Origin: Litoribacter populi
Lineage (GTDB): Bacteria > Bacteroidota > Bacteroidia > Cytophagales > Cyclobacteriaceae
Direction: 5' to 3'
Assembly: GCF_007483685.1 (NCBI RefSeq)
Contig: NZ_VMKN01000001.1
Span: 1,662,393 to 1,726,392, forward strand
DNA length: 64,000 bases
Shown here: piece after piece, positions 28,004 to 36,082 of the stretch
How the letters are laid out: the number at the start of each line of letters is the position of its first letter
Numbering within the stretch: the stretch's first letter is position 1
The notes under the pieces: model-generated
The model's database searches: none
What the model was told of the DNA's origin: nothing
Seen by the model: the letters and a program-made list of their open reading frames with translations, nothing else
Program-made: the position numbers and the translations under genes

Positions 28004-29747
28004 AATATTGCTTGTTCTTGATTTTTTGGGCCAATAGTTCTGTTACCTCTTCTTTGCCTTCAGCTTTTTTCCAGTATTTCAGGGCTTCAGCTTTTTCCCC
28101 TAATTGATAAAGAATATCACCATAATGCTCGTACATGATACCGCTTGGGGCCTCATCTGCTTCTAAAGCTTTTTCCATGTAGTTTTTGGCCTGATCAAAT
28201 TCTTCGAGTTGGAATAGTACCCAGGCGTGTGTATCCAAATAGGTGGAATTGGTCGGGTATTTTTTAACTAGCCTTTCGGACATTTGCTTAGCCTTATCCA
28301 GCTTTGTTTTGGAAAGGGAAAGGAAATAGGCATAATTATTCAGGATATGCTCATCATTAGGGTTGATCTCAAGTCCTTTTTCATAGTTTTCATAAGCCTT
28401 CTCTTCATCCCCTAAGCTATGATAAGTGTCACCCAGTTGTCCGTAGATGAGCTGTGATAATTGTTTGTTTCTACCACGGTTGGTTTTGTATGCCTGCTCA
28501 AGGCTTTCTTTGGCTTCTGTATGTTTTTTCTGAGCAGCTTTGGCTGTTCCGTCGAAGAACCAAAATTCAGCTCTGTCAGAGAATTCATCTACACCTATTT
28601 CGGTGTATTTTTCTATGGCTTCAAAATCTTGGTCCATTTCAAATTTCAAAGTAATAACACTTTGTAATGCATGGGCATTGTCTTGCTTGATAGCAATGGA
28701 TCGCTGATAATATTGAAGAGACTTTTCCTTATTGTCTGAGAAAAGCTCCCGGTCTCCTAGTACAGCTAGCACATCAGCATCATTAGGGTGCAAGGTGATC
28801 ATTTGCTCCTCCAAGTCTGCCAAAAGCTTTTCTGTGTCATCGGTTTTGAACTCTTGCATTAGATCTGCAAAAGCCTTAGCCTTCACTTCACCTTCTAATT
28901 CTGGGTTTTCGAAAGCAAGCCTTAGGTATTCATTGGCTGTGTCCCTTTCACCCCTTTCCTTGTGCAGGGTATAGGCAGCCATATGCAACTCGGGTTGCTG
29001 AGGGTAAGTGTCTAAAGATTCCTTCACCAAATCCAAAGCTTCATTGCCTTTGCCATTATTAAATAATATTTCAACCAAAGCCAGTACATAACTGCTGTTG
29101 CCAGGGTTGGCATCTATTAGCTTTTGACCTTCCTCAATGGCTTTGTCCAGTTTGTTTTTTCTTAGGTAAATCCGTTGCTTCTGAACGGTCAGTTGCTCCA
29201 CTACCCCGTAGTATTCCTCAGCCTGATCCAAAGCGGACAAGGCATTGTCGAAATCCTGGGCGGTAAGATAAAGAGATGCCAACTCCAAAATATAATGCTG
29301 GTTGTCATCAGAACTGTCCATCAAACCCTGCAAAACTTCAGCAGCTTTAGCAGGTTTATTTTTCTTTTTGTAGACCTCGGCAATTAGCAAGTTATAATAC
29401 TTGTTGCTTGGGTCCAGCTCAATCGCTTCCATGCCCAGCTCTAGCGCCTTGTCGTTTTCGTTGGCGCGGGCTAGGATTTCAGCCATTTTGAACTTAATGG
29501 CAGGTTCGTGAGGCTTGAGGTCTTGAGCTTTTCCGAAGTAAAAATAGGCTTTATCATATTCCTCCAGCATCATGTAGCGCTGTCCTTCGACAAAGAGCCG
29601 GTCACCCTTAACACTCTTGTCTAACTCTTTTCGCTCTTTGCGACTCAGTTTATCTTGGGAAAAAGTCTCACCCATCCCTAAAAAACAAGCTATGCTTAGG
29701 GTCAAAACCGTTTTTGAAATTGTAGTCTGGAATATGTTCATATGCAA
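27996..29747 (-). CDS. Tetratricopeptide repeat protein
   Basis: A 583-residue secreted TPR protein: signal peptide (about residues 3-30), then some twelve to fourteen TPR-like helical pairs spanning nearly all the rest. Clear units include AYFYFGKAQDLKPHEPAIKF, ALELGMEAIELDPSNKYY and AYENYEKGLEINPNDEHILN. It probably acts as a periplasmic scaffold for the envelope proteins encoded with it (DUF4292, EnvC); partners are unknown. A second ATG two codons in (29741) is an equally good start. A TAnnTTTG box lies about 50 bases upstream. Confidence 0.88.
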   Translation of the reverse strand: MHMNIFQTTISKTVLTLSIACFLGMGETFSQDKLSRKERKELDKSVKGDRLFVEGQRYMMLEEYDKAYFYFGKAQDLKPHEPAIKFKMAEILARANENDKALELGMEAIELDPSNKYYNLLIAEVYKKKNKPAKAAEVLQGLMDSSDDNQHYILELASLYLTAQDFDNALSALDQAEEYYGVVEQLTVQKQRIYLRKNKLDKAIEEGQKLIDANPGNSSYVLALVEILFNNGKGNEALDLVKESLDTYPQQPELHMAAYTLHKERGERDTANEYLRLAFENPELEGEVKAKAFADLMQEFKTDDTEKLLADLEEQMITLHPNDADVLAVLGDRELFSDNKEKSLQYYQRSIAIKQDNAHALQSVITLKFEMDQDFEAIEKYTEIGVDEFSDRAEFWFFDGTAKAAQKKHTEAKESLEQAYKTNRGRNKQLSQLIYGQLGDTYHSLGDEEKAYENYEKGLEINPNDEHILNNYAYFLSLSKTKLDKAKQMSERLVKKYPTNSTYLDTHAWVLFQLEEFDQAKNYMEKALEADEAPSGIMYEHYGDILYQLGEKAEALKYWKKAEGKEEVTELLAQKIKNKQYYE

Positions 29748-29795
29748 TTTTTGGCAGGGACTTAATGCTGGAATGCCTACTGTCCTTTTCGGTTA

Positions 29796-29803
29796 CAAAT
29801 TTA
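29796..29803 (-). promoter_or_regulatory. Candidate -7 box (TAAATTTG) for the TPR-DUF4292-envC unit
   Basis: Exact TAnnTTTG match in the 112-base gap between dut and the TPR gene. No matching -33 TTTG is found at 19 bases, so it may be weak or factor-dependent. Confidence 0.35.
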
Positions 29804-29859
29804 GTACCTTTTTGGTTCAGTTTTCAGTAGGAGGCTATTTGTTAAAGTTTTATAACAGA

Positions 29860-30294
29860 TTAGCCTTTGCCAGTGCTGCCATAGCCTCCAGCGCCGCGGA
29901 CAGTATCGGAAAGGGCTTCCGTAGATTCCCAATTGATCTGCTCGTGTTTCGCTACCACCATCTGGGCAATTCGCTCTCCATTTTGCACGGTGAAATCCTC
30001 ATTAGACAAGTTTACGAGCAAAACCTTTAATTCCCCTCTGTAGTCCGCATCGATTGTTCCCGGTGTGTTGAGAACAGTAAGCCCGTGCTTATAGGCCAGA
30101 CCGCTTCTCGGTCTGATTTGAGCCTCGTATCCGGCAGGGAGTTCGATGAAAAGTCCAGTTCCTATAAGTTGTCTTTCCAATGGTTTGATGGTGACCGGGG
30201 TTTCCAAGTGCGCCCGTAAGTCCAATCCGGCAGAAAGTTCTGTTTGATATTGAGGTAAGTCGTGCCCGGAGTTGTTGATTACTTTTATGTTCAT
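29860..30294 (-). CDS. dut: dUTP diphosphatase
   Basis: Hydrolyses dUTP to dUMP, keeping uracil out of DNA and feeding dTMP synthesis. It is the 144-residue trimeric type with all five motifs: SAGLDLRA (1), [11 protein letters not shown] (2), [11 protein letters not shown] (3, with the catalytic-site Asp and Tyr), GERIAQMV (4) and the C-terminal glycine loop [12 protein letters not shown] (5). It starts 4 bases after the flippase stop, so the two are co-transcribed. Confidence 0.97.
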   Translation of the reverse strand: MNIKVINNSGHDLPQYQTELSAGLDLRAHLETPVTIKPLERQLIGTGLFIELPAGYEAQIRPRSGLAYKHGLTVLNTPGTIDADYRGELKVLLVNLSNEDFTVQNGERIAQMVVAKHEQINWESTEALSDTVRGAGGYGSTGKG

Positions 30295-30298
30295 CGGT

Positions 30299-31813
30299 TT
30301 ATTTCTTTATGTTTTTAACGATTAAATATAATTCCTTTTTTTCCAAAAGGGCAATCATACCCAAAAAGAGAAGTATAAATGAATTTTGAGCCAAGAAGGT
30401 CAAAATGAAACTGTCGAAGTTTAGGTAAAAACCAGCATAACTTAAAATTATAGCTACTATGACATAAGTTAAATCTCTACCAGTCTGATAGGGGATAGGA
30501 AAGTACTTTTGCCCAAAATAATAACATACTATTGTCATGGATAAGTAACATGCTAAGGTACTCAGCGCGCCACCCATAAATCCAACCACCGGAACGACCA
30601 ACACGATTATTATTATGGTAATTACAGCTCCTAATAGGGTAATGTAAAAGCTGTATTTGGTTTGGTCCGTAAGTTTGAACCAGATACTAAGATTGTAATA
30701 TATACCCAAGAACAGATAACCTACTAGTAGTACTGGGACAATATCCAAGGCAATCATATAACCTTCACCCCGCAAAATCATCGGGCCAATCCAGTTGAGG
30801 TTGACAGCCACAGCGATCATTAGAGTGGTGCAAAAGATTACAAACCAGTGCATGACTTTCGCAAATAGGGCTGGGCTGTTTTTATCCTGCGACTGGTTGA
30901 AGAAAAACGGTTCCGCTGCAAATTTGAAAGCTTGGATTATCAAATTCATAAAAATGGCCAATTTGAAAGTAGCACCAAAAATTCCACCAGCCTCTCTAGC
31001 CGTTAGGTGGGGGTAAAGGTCTTCAGGAAGTACATATTCAAATAGCAATCTGGAAAATACCTCATTAGTCACTCCAGCAAGTCCCATGAAAAGAAGGGGC
31101 ACAGCATAATGCCACATGGGCTGGAGGATCTCTTTTTCAAAACGGAGTCGGAATTTACCTATAATGAATATCATCAATGGCACCAGGAGTGCATTTGCCA
31201 ACAGATTGGCTAAGAGAATATATTCAATGCCCTTGCTAGGGTCATAATATTGAGCCACCAAAGGTTGGAGTGCAGGTAAAATATCCCCTTGGAAAACGTG
31301 ATAGGAAAAGGCTATAAGCAATAGGTTGAAGCCTACATTCAACCCAATGTTGAAAAGCTTGACCAATGCAAAAGTAAGCGCGCGGTTTTCGGCTCTAAGT
31401 TTGGCAAAAGGAATAGCCAACACAGCATCTATTGTTAGTATTAATGCCACCCATTGGAAGAGGTAGCCCTGTCCGGGGTATTCCATCAAGTTGGCTAGGT
31501 AGTCAGCTGATAGGAAAAGGATGGCGCCCATCGATAGGGCCGTGGTCAGGATAAGGGATTGTACGTTGGAAAAAACCCTTTGTGGGTCAAGTCCTTTTCC
31601 AGTTGAAAACCTGAAATAGGCGGTTTCCATTCCATAAGTGAATATGATGTTGAGGAAAGCGATGGCAGCATAAATGTTTGTAAAAGCTCCTACATCCTCC
31701 TTGGGAAGGTATGCGGTGTACATCGGGATAAGGAAAAAGTTGATAACCTTGCCCAGGATGCTGCTGATCCCGTACACGGCCGTCTGACCTGCTAGCTTTT
31801 TAAGTTGACTCAT
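30299..31813 (-). CDS. Oligosaccharide/lipopolysaccharide flippase family protein
   Basis: A 504-residue polytopic membrane protein of the MOP (Wzx/MurJ-like) exporter superfamily, with about twelve to fourteen hydrophobic helices. The N-terminus [23 protein letters not shown] is typical of the family. It probably flips a lipid-linked oligosaccharide across the inner membrane. No glycosyltransferases are next to it, so the substrate is open, and the link with dut and the TPR unit suggests a core rather than strain-specific polysaccharide. A TAnnTTTG word (31825-31818) ends 4 bases before the ATG but is part of the T-tail of the ech terminator. Confidence 0.88.
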   Translation of the reverse strand: MSQLKKLAGQTAVYGISSILGKVINFFLIPMYTAYLPKEDVGAFTNIYAAIAFLNIIFTYGMETAYFRFSTGKGLDPQRVFSNVQSLILTTALSMGAILFLSADYLANLMEYPGQGYLFQWVALILTIDAVLAIPFAKLRAENRALTFALVKLFNIGLNVGFNLLLIAFSYHVFQGDILPALQPLVAQYYDPSKGIEYILLANLLANALLVPLMIFIIGKFRLRFEKEILQPMWHYAVPLLFMGLAGVTNEVFSRLLFEYVLPEDLYPHLTAREAGGIFGATFKLAIFMNLIIQAFKFAAEPFFFNQSQDKNSPALFAKVMHWFVIFCTTLMIAVAVNLNWIGPMILRGEGYMIALDIVPVLLVGYLFLGIYYNLSIWFKLTDQTKYSFYITLLGAVITIIIIVLVVPVVGFMGGALSTLACYLSMTIVCYYFGQKYFPIPYQTGRDLTYVIVAIILSYAGFYLNFDSFILTFLAQNSFILLFLGMIALLEKKELYLIVKNIKK

Positions 31814-31817
31814 GGGC

Positions 31818-31849
31818 CAAAAATAAAAAAAGGGGACTTACTCCCCTTT
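31818..31849 (-). terminator. Rho-independent terminator of the enoyl-CoA hydratase gene
   Basis: Stem AAAGGGGA/TCCCCTTT (31829-31836 with 31842-31849, loop CTTAC) followed on the minus strand by a run of seven T and then ATTTTTGG. The stem contains the ech stop codon, so the gene ends inside its own terminator. Confidence 0.85.
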
Positions 31850-32623
31850 GAAATCTGGTTTTCTTTTTTCTAAAAAGGCGGAAGTGCCTTCTGCAAAGTC
31901 ATCTGATTTGACACATCTGGCAAAACTGTTGGCCTCAATTAAGTAGCCGTTTTCATCGTTGGTGTATACAGAGTTGACGCAATCCACTATCATCCCGATA
32001 GCAAGAGGCGCTTTGTCCATGATTTTACCTAAGATGTCTTCAGCTTTTTGAAGTGCATCTTCTTTATTTGAAGCCACATGGTTGACTAGGCCGAGAGTTT
32101 TAGCCTCTTCGGCACTGATCATATCACCAGTCATCATCAATTCGTTGGCTTTGCCTCGGCCGATGAGTATGGTGAGTCGTTGAGTGCCACCATAGCCTGG
32201 GATGATTCCGAGGTTTACTTCCGGCTGGCCAAATTTGGCATTGGCCGTAGCTATTCTCATATGACAAGCCATAGCAAGTTCGCAACCTCCGCCAAGGGCA
32301 AAACCGTTGACCACAGCGATAACCGGCTTGTGACATGATTCAATCATTTGGAAGATTTCCTGGCCGTTTTCGGCAAACTTGCGGGCGTTGACCTCGCTGA
32401 GTTCGGCGATTTCGCTGATGTCTGCTCCAGCCACAAAAGCTTTCTCCCCGGCACCGGTGATGATTACGCCTTTGATTTCACGGTTGTCGTTGACTTCGTC
32501 AAAAATGGTTTTAATTTCGTCAAGGGTAGCAAAATTCAAAGCATTAAGCTTGGATTCCCTTTGTATGGTTATAAAAAGTATCCCTCCTTTATTTTCGGAA
32601 TGGACATTGGTAGATTCAGCCAT
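31838..32623 (-). CDS. Enoyl-CoA hydratase (crotonase family)
   Basis: Adds water to trans-2-enoyl-CoA in beta-oxidation or a related acyl-CoA pathway. The 261-residue protein has the oxyanion-hole segment AFVAGADISE and both catalytic glutamates of true hydratases: Glu115 in GGGCELAMA and Glu135 in FGQPEVNLGIIPG, spaced 20 residues apart as in crotonase. The GYGGTQRL segment is intact. Its acyl chain preference cannot be read from sequence. It is a single-gene unit with its own promoter and terminator. Confidence 0.93.
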   Translation of the reverse strand: MAESTNVHSENKGGILFITIQRESKLNALNFATLDEIKTIFDEVNDNREIKGVIITGAGEKAFVAGADISEIAELSEVNARKFAENGQEIFQMIESCHKPVIAVVNGFALGGGCELAMACHMRIATANAKFGQPEVNLGIIPGYGGTQRLTILIGRGKANELMMTGDMISAEEAKTLGLVNHVASNKEDALQKAEDILGKIMDKAPLAIGMIVDCVNSVYTNDENGYLIEANSFARCVKSDDFAEGTSAFLEKRKPDFKGE

Positions 32624-32646
32624 TAGTCAGTTTTAATGTTGAAGTC

Positions 32647-32677
32647 CAAATATACAAGGACGTAAGGCAATCACAAA
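32647..32677 (-). promoter_or_regulatory. Full Bacteroidota-type promoter of the enoyl-CoA hydratase gene
   Basis: TTTG at 32677-32674, a 19-base spacer and TATATTTG at 32654-32647 match both halves of the Bacteroidota consensus exactly. The ATG lies 24 bases downstream. Confidence 0.72.
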
Positions 32678-32807
32678 GCAATCAAACCAAAAATGATTTT
32701 TAAAACCATTATTGTCTTGATTTTTATTGCCTTATGAAAAAGACCCAATTATGTCGTTAGTCTTGCTAATTTATGATAGTTGGCACCCTTAGTCCGCCAT
32801 TTTTTTC

Positions 32808-32815
32808 TATTTTTG
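32808..32815 (+). promoter_or_regulatory. Candidate -7 box (TATTTTTG) of icd
   Basis: Exact TAnnTTTG match 37 bases before the icd ATG. The nearest TTG (32780-32782) stands 25 bases away, too far for the usual spacing. Confidence 0.35.
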
Positions 32816-32852
32816 TGTAACTCAAATTAAATCGATAACCAAATACATATAT

Positions 32853-34307
32853 ATGTCTTCTAAAAGAAAAATAACCGTAGCCTACGGAGATGGTATTGGA
32901 CCAGAGATTATGAAAGCCACCCTCAATGTATTGGAGGCTGCCGGCGCTCAGATTGAAACTGATGTCATTGAAATAGGTGAGCAGGTTTATTTGAAAGGGA
33001 TTAGCTCGGGCATGGAACCGAGTGCTTTTGAATCTCTAAAGGAAACAAAGATTTTTCTAAAAGCCCCGATTACCACTCCCCAAGGAGGCGGTTTTAAGAG
33101 TTTGAACGTGACCACCAGAACTTCTTTCGGGCTTTTTGCCAATGTGAGACCATGTAAGGCTTATTCTCCTTACATCAAAACGCATTATCCTAAAACTGAT
33201 TTGGTAATCATCCGAGAAAACGAAGAGGACCTTTACGCCGGAATTGAGCACCGCCAAACACAAGAAGTGGTGCAAAGCTTGAAGCTGATATCCAGACCGG
33301 GTTCTGAGAAAATCATCAGATATGCCTTTGAATATGCCAAAAAATACGGCCGTAAGAGGGTAACCTGTATGACTAAGGACAATATCATGAAGTTGGCCGA
33401 TGGTCTTTTCCACAAAACCTTCCTTGAAGTTGCTAAGGAATATCCTGAAATCGAAACGGATCATAAGATTATCGATATCGGGTCAGCCTTGATTGCTGAA
33501 AGACCAGAGATGTTTGATGTGATTGTGACTTTGAACCTTTATGGTGATATCATTTCTGATATTGCTGCACAGGTGACAGGTTCTGTCGGACTTGGTGGCT
33601 CTGCAAACGTAGGTGAAGAAGTAGCCATGTTTGAAGCGATCCACGGATCTGCTCCAGATATTGCCGGAAAGGATATGGCAAACCCATCTGGATTATTGAA
33701 CGGTGCCATCATGATGTTGGTGCATATCGGTCAGCCAGATGTAGCTGAGAAGATTGCCAATGCCTGGATGAGAACTTTGGAGGATGGTATCCACACTGGA
33801 GATATTTACCAGGAAGGACTTTCTACCAAGAAGGCAGGTACGCAGGAGTTTGCTCAAGCCATAATTGACAGACTGGGGCAAAAGCCTCAGAATATGGATG
33901 CGATAGCTTTTGATAAGTCTGCGACCGAACCGATGAATATAAAGGTTTCCAAAAAAGAAAAAGCCAAAAAAGAGCTTATTGGAGTAGACGTATTTGTAGA
34001 GTGGGATGAAGAAGGAAGAGACCCAAATGCTCTTGGAGACAAACTTAGAAAAGCCGATGCTGATGGGTTGAAACTTCAACTTATCACTAATAGAGGTGTG
34101 AAAGTGTACCCTGGAGGAATGAGAGAAACCTTCTGCACCGATCACTGGAGATGCAGGTTCCTTACTTCAAACCAGGATACTGTTACCCATACCCAGCTCT
34201 TGGACCTTTTGAAACAAGTGGAAGGACTTGGTTTTGACTTCATTAAAACTGAGAATCTATACACTTTTGATGGAGAAAGAGCCTATTCTTTATCACAAGG
34301 AGAGTAA
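32853..34307 (+). CDS. icd: NADP-dependent isocitrate dehydrogenase (long form)
   Basis: Oxidises isocitrate to 2-oxoglutarate in the TCA cycle. The N-terminal 330 residues are a standard beta-decarboxylating dehydrogenase: AYGDGIGPEIM, IIRENEEDLYAGIE, the NLYGDIISDIAAQVTGSVGLGGSAN metal and substrate segment, and the cofactor loop FEAIHGSAPDIAGK. Residues about 335-484 form an extra C-terminal domain (GVDVFVEWDEEGRDPNALGDKLRKA), as known for the Thermus thermophilus type enzyme (496 residues). The NADP preference is inferred from the family. It is monocistronic, with a terminator after the stop. Confidence 0.93.
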   Translation: MSSKRKITVAYGDGIGPEIMKATLNVLEAAGAQIETDVIEIGEQVYLKGISSGMEPSAFESLKETKIFLKAPITTPQGGGFKSLNVTTRTSFGLFANVRPCKAYSPYIKTHYPKTDLVIIRENEEDLYAGIEHRQTQEVVQSLKLISRPGSEKIIRYAFEYAKKYGRKRVTCMTKDNIMKLADGLFHKTFLEVAKEYPEIETDHKIIDIGSALIAERPEMFDVIVTLNLYGDIISDIAAQVTGSVGLGGSANVGEEVAMFEAIHGSAPDIAGKDMANPSGLLNGAIMMLVHIGQPDVAEKIANAWMRTLEDGIHTGDIYQEGLSTKKAGTQEFAQAIIDRLGQKPQNMDAIAFDKSATEPMNIKVSKKEKAKKELIGVDVFVEWDEEGRDPNALGDKLRKADADGLKLQLITNRGVKVYPGGMRETFCTDHWRCRFLTSNQDTVTHTQLLDLLKQVEGLGFDFIKTENLYTFDGERAYSLSQGE

Positions 34308-34330
34308 GCTTTAAAATAAAGTGAAGTTAA

Positions 34331-34357
34331 AAAAGCCAGAAGCAATTCTGGCTTTTT
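34331..34357 (+). terminator. Terminator of icd
   Basis: Perfect 8-bp stem AGCCAGAA/TTCTGGCT (34334-34341 with 34346-34353), tetraloop GCAA, followed by TTTT and preceded by an A-run. Confidence 0.88.
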
Positions 34358-34426
34358 CTGTTTTGCCGGTCATAGTTAGGTTTAGTTTTTGTATTAGTAT
34401 TGAGACAGATCTAATAATAGCTTAAC

Positions 34427-34882
34427 ATGAATAAGATAATATATTTATTTGCTTTGATAGGGTTGATTTTTACAGCCTGTAATAATGACGATGAAGTCCC
34501 TGCTGGTGTGACCATTGAGGGAGAATGGAGAATTTCGCGAGTGGATTATCAGGGTTTTCCTGAAGATTTTGATGAGGAGGATGAGGAATTTTGGGAGACC
34601 ACCTATGTGTTTGGAACGGACAACCGCTTCACTAAAATCACCAATCGGCCTGGAGCCGGAGGGGAAGCTTCCGGCACTTACAGCAGGACTCAGCCAGATT
34701 CTGAGCTAGACCTTGATGAGGTGGAGGGGTATTACTCCTTAAGTTTTGAGACTGGCGGTGAAATAGTGGAATCTTGCGGCAGCCAGACGGCAGAAATTTT
34801 TACATTGATGCACACAGGTGAGTTAATCAATGAATTGGCTCCTTGTGATGGACCAAATCTTTATTATACGAAAGTAAACTAA
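34427..34882 (+). CDS. Small acidic lipoprotein, lipocalin-like, function unknown
   Basis: A 151-residue lipoprotein I cannot name. The lipobox is IFTAC with Cys18, followed at once by NNDDE, an acidic run like the surface-export signal described for Bacteroidota lipoproteins. After it come an unusually acidic loop (DFDEEDEEFWE) and a GEWRISRVDY...TTYVF pattern. The GTYSR and YYSLSF strands look like the small lipocalin-like proteins common in this phylum. Two cysteines (in SCGSQ and APCDG) may form a disulfide. It converges on the serine hydrolase gene with only 9 bases between the stops. Confidence 0.75.
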   Translation: MNKIIYLFALIGLIFTACNNDDEVPAGVTIEGEWRISRVDYQGFPEDFDEEDEEFWETTYVFGTDNRFTKITNRPGAGGEASGTYSRTQPDSELDLDEVEGYYSLSFETGGEIVESCGSQTAEIFTLMHTGELINELAPCDGPNLYYTKVN

Positions 34883-34883
34883 A

Positions 34884-34904
34884 TTGGGAGGTTAATCCTC
34901 CCAA
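34884..34904. terminator. Convergent hairpin between the lipoprotein and serine hydrolase genes
   Basis: Perfect 8-bp stem TTGGGAGG/CCTCCCAA with loop TTAAT. The serine hydrolase stop codon lies in the loop. T-tails are poor on both sides, so termination strength is uncertain. Confidence 0.5.
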
Positions 34905-35956
34905 ACCGTTTTCAATACTTCTTCCGCCAGATCTACCATATCAAACTCATGTGGTGAGTTTCTGTTGGTGAGGATAATTATGCTTAAGTTTTTGGAGGGG
35001 ATGCGGTAGAAAATGTTTCTGAAGCTAGTGGTGCTGCCGGTGTGGTATACTACCTTTTCATTTTCCCATTCCTTGATGTGCCATGCAATGCCATATGGGA
35101 TTTCTTTCCCATCATTTAGTTTTCCGCGGGTGAAGGTCTGCTCAATCAATTCTTTCGACAATACTTTTCCTTCATAAAGATTCTTATCCCAGATCAATAA
35201 GTCCTGGAAATTGGAGTAAATGCCTCCATCACCCAGAACAGCGCTTGTGCTGCTCTGGTCTCGCCGATACCATTCCCCGTCTTTTTTATCGTAACCATAT
35301 GCTCGATTGTTGACGTGGTTTTCACCTTTCACATGAGCTACGGTATTCTTCATTCCCAAAGGCTGAAAAATGTTTTCCTCCAAATACTCCGGAAATGTTT
35401 TGCCGCTATACTTTTCGATCATTACTGCCAATAGGGCATAGGCGGTATTACTATATCGGTATTCTTCTCCTGGTGCAAAGTATACCTTATCTTGCTGTTT
35501 GGTCAAATCGAGTACTTCTTCATCCATCACCTGATGAATCATCGCAGTATCCGGCACAAATTCCTCATAATCCCAAAGCCCTGAAGTATGATTAAGTAAG
35601 TGGTGAACCTTGATGTTCTTTCCATAATCTGGAAAATCCTCAAATACCTCATTTAAAGACCAATTCATATTGATTTTATCTTGTGCAGCAAGCTGTAAAA
35701 TAGCGGTGGCTGTAAATTGCTTGGAAACAGAGGCTAGCCTGAAATTGGTTTGAGCATCCACCTTACGGCCGTCTTCCAAATTTGCTAATCCAAACCCTTC
35801 CTGAAAAATTAATTCTCCATCCTTAATTATTGCCACTGAAGCTCCTGGTTGCTCTCCGTGGTAATTTTTAAATATAGACTCTATGTTAGCTTTATCTTGA
35901 GCGTATGAAACGATAGCAATAAAAAGCATTAAAAAGGTTAAGTAGGGAAATTTCAT
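34892..35956 (-). CDS. Serine hydrolase, class C beta-lactamase/PBP family
   Basis: A 354-residue secreted serine hydrolase of the beta-lactamase/transpeptidase-like family. It has a signal peptide (residues 1-20, cut after SYAQ), SxxK at Ser76-Val-Ser-Lys79, the Tyr168-Ser169-Asn170 motif, and His305-Thr-Gly307 in place of KTG. This pattern is usual in family S12 esterases and D-aminopeptidases and gives no evidence for antibiotic resistance. The open frame runs on to 36007, but the signal peptide begins at the ATG at 35956, so I use that. It is isolated, with a terminator behind typA upstream. Confidence 0.88.
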   Translation of the reverse strand: MKFPYLTFLMLFIAIVSYAQDKANIESIFKNYHGEQPGASVAIIKDGELIFQEGFGLANLEDGRKVDAQTNFRLASVSKQFTATAILQLAAQDKINMNWSLNEVFEDFPDYGKNIKVHHLLNHTSGLWDYEEFVPDTAMIHQVMDEEVLDLTKQQDKVYFAPGEEYRYSNTAYALLAVMIEKYSGKTFPEYLEENIFQPLGMKNTVAHVKGENHVNNRAYGYDKKDGEWYRRDQSSTSAVLGDGGIYSNFQDLLIWDKNLYEGKVLSKELIEQTFTRGKLNDGKEIPYGIAWHIKEWENEKVVYHTGSTTSFRNIFYRIPSKNLSIIILTNRNSPHEFDMVDLAEEVLKTVWED

Positions 35957-36005
35957 ATTTTTGGGTTTTGTAAAGGTCCAGTCTAAAATATAGATAAGCT
36001 TGGTC

Positions 36006-36042
36006 AAAAAAAAAACTCCTCAGTATTACTACTAAGGAGTTT
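36006..36042 (-). terminator. Terminator of typA
   Basis: Stem AACTCCT/AGGAGTT with an inner AGTA/TACT pairing (36014-36042), followed on the minus strand by nine or more T. It lies 40 bases after the typA stop. Confidence 0.82.
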
Positions 36043-36082
36043 TATATAATCGGTTTACGGTCTCCCTTTTCCAGTCTTGAAA

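Noticed and set aside
34892-35956. Serine hydrolase as an antibiotic-resistance beta-lactamase
   Set aside because: SxxK, YSN and HTG are shared by the whole S12 esterase/peptidase family; nothing points to beta-lactam hydrolysis.
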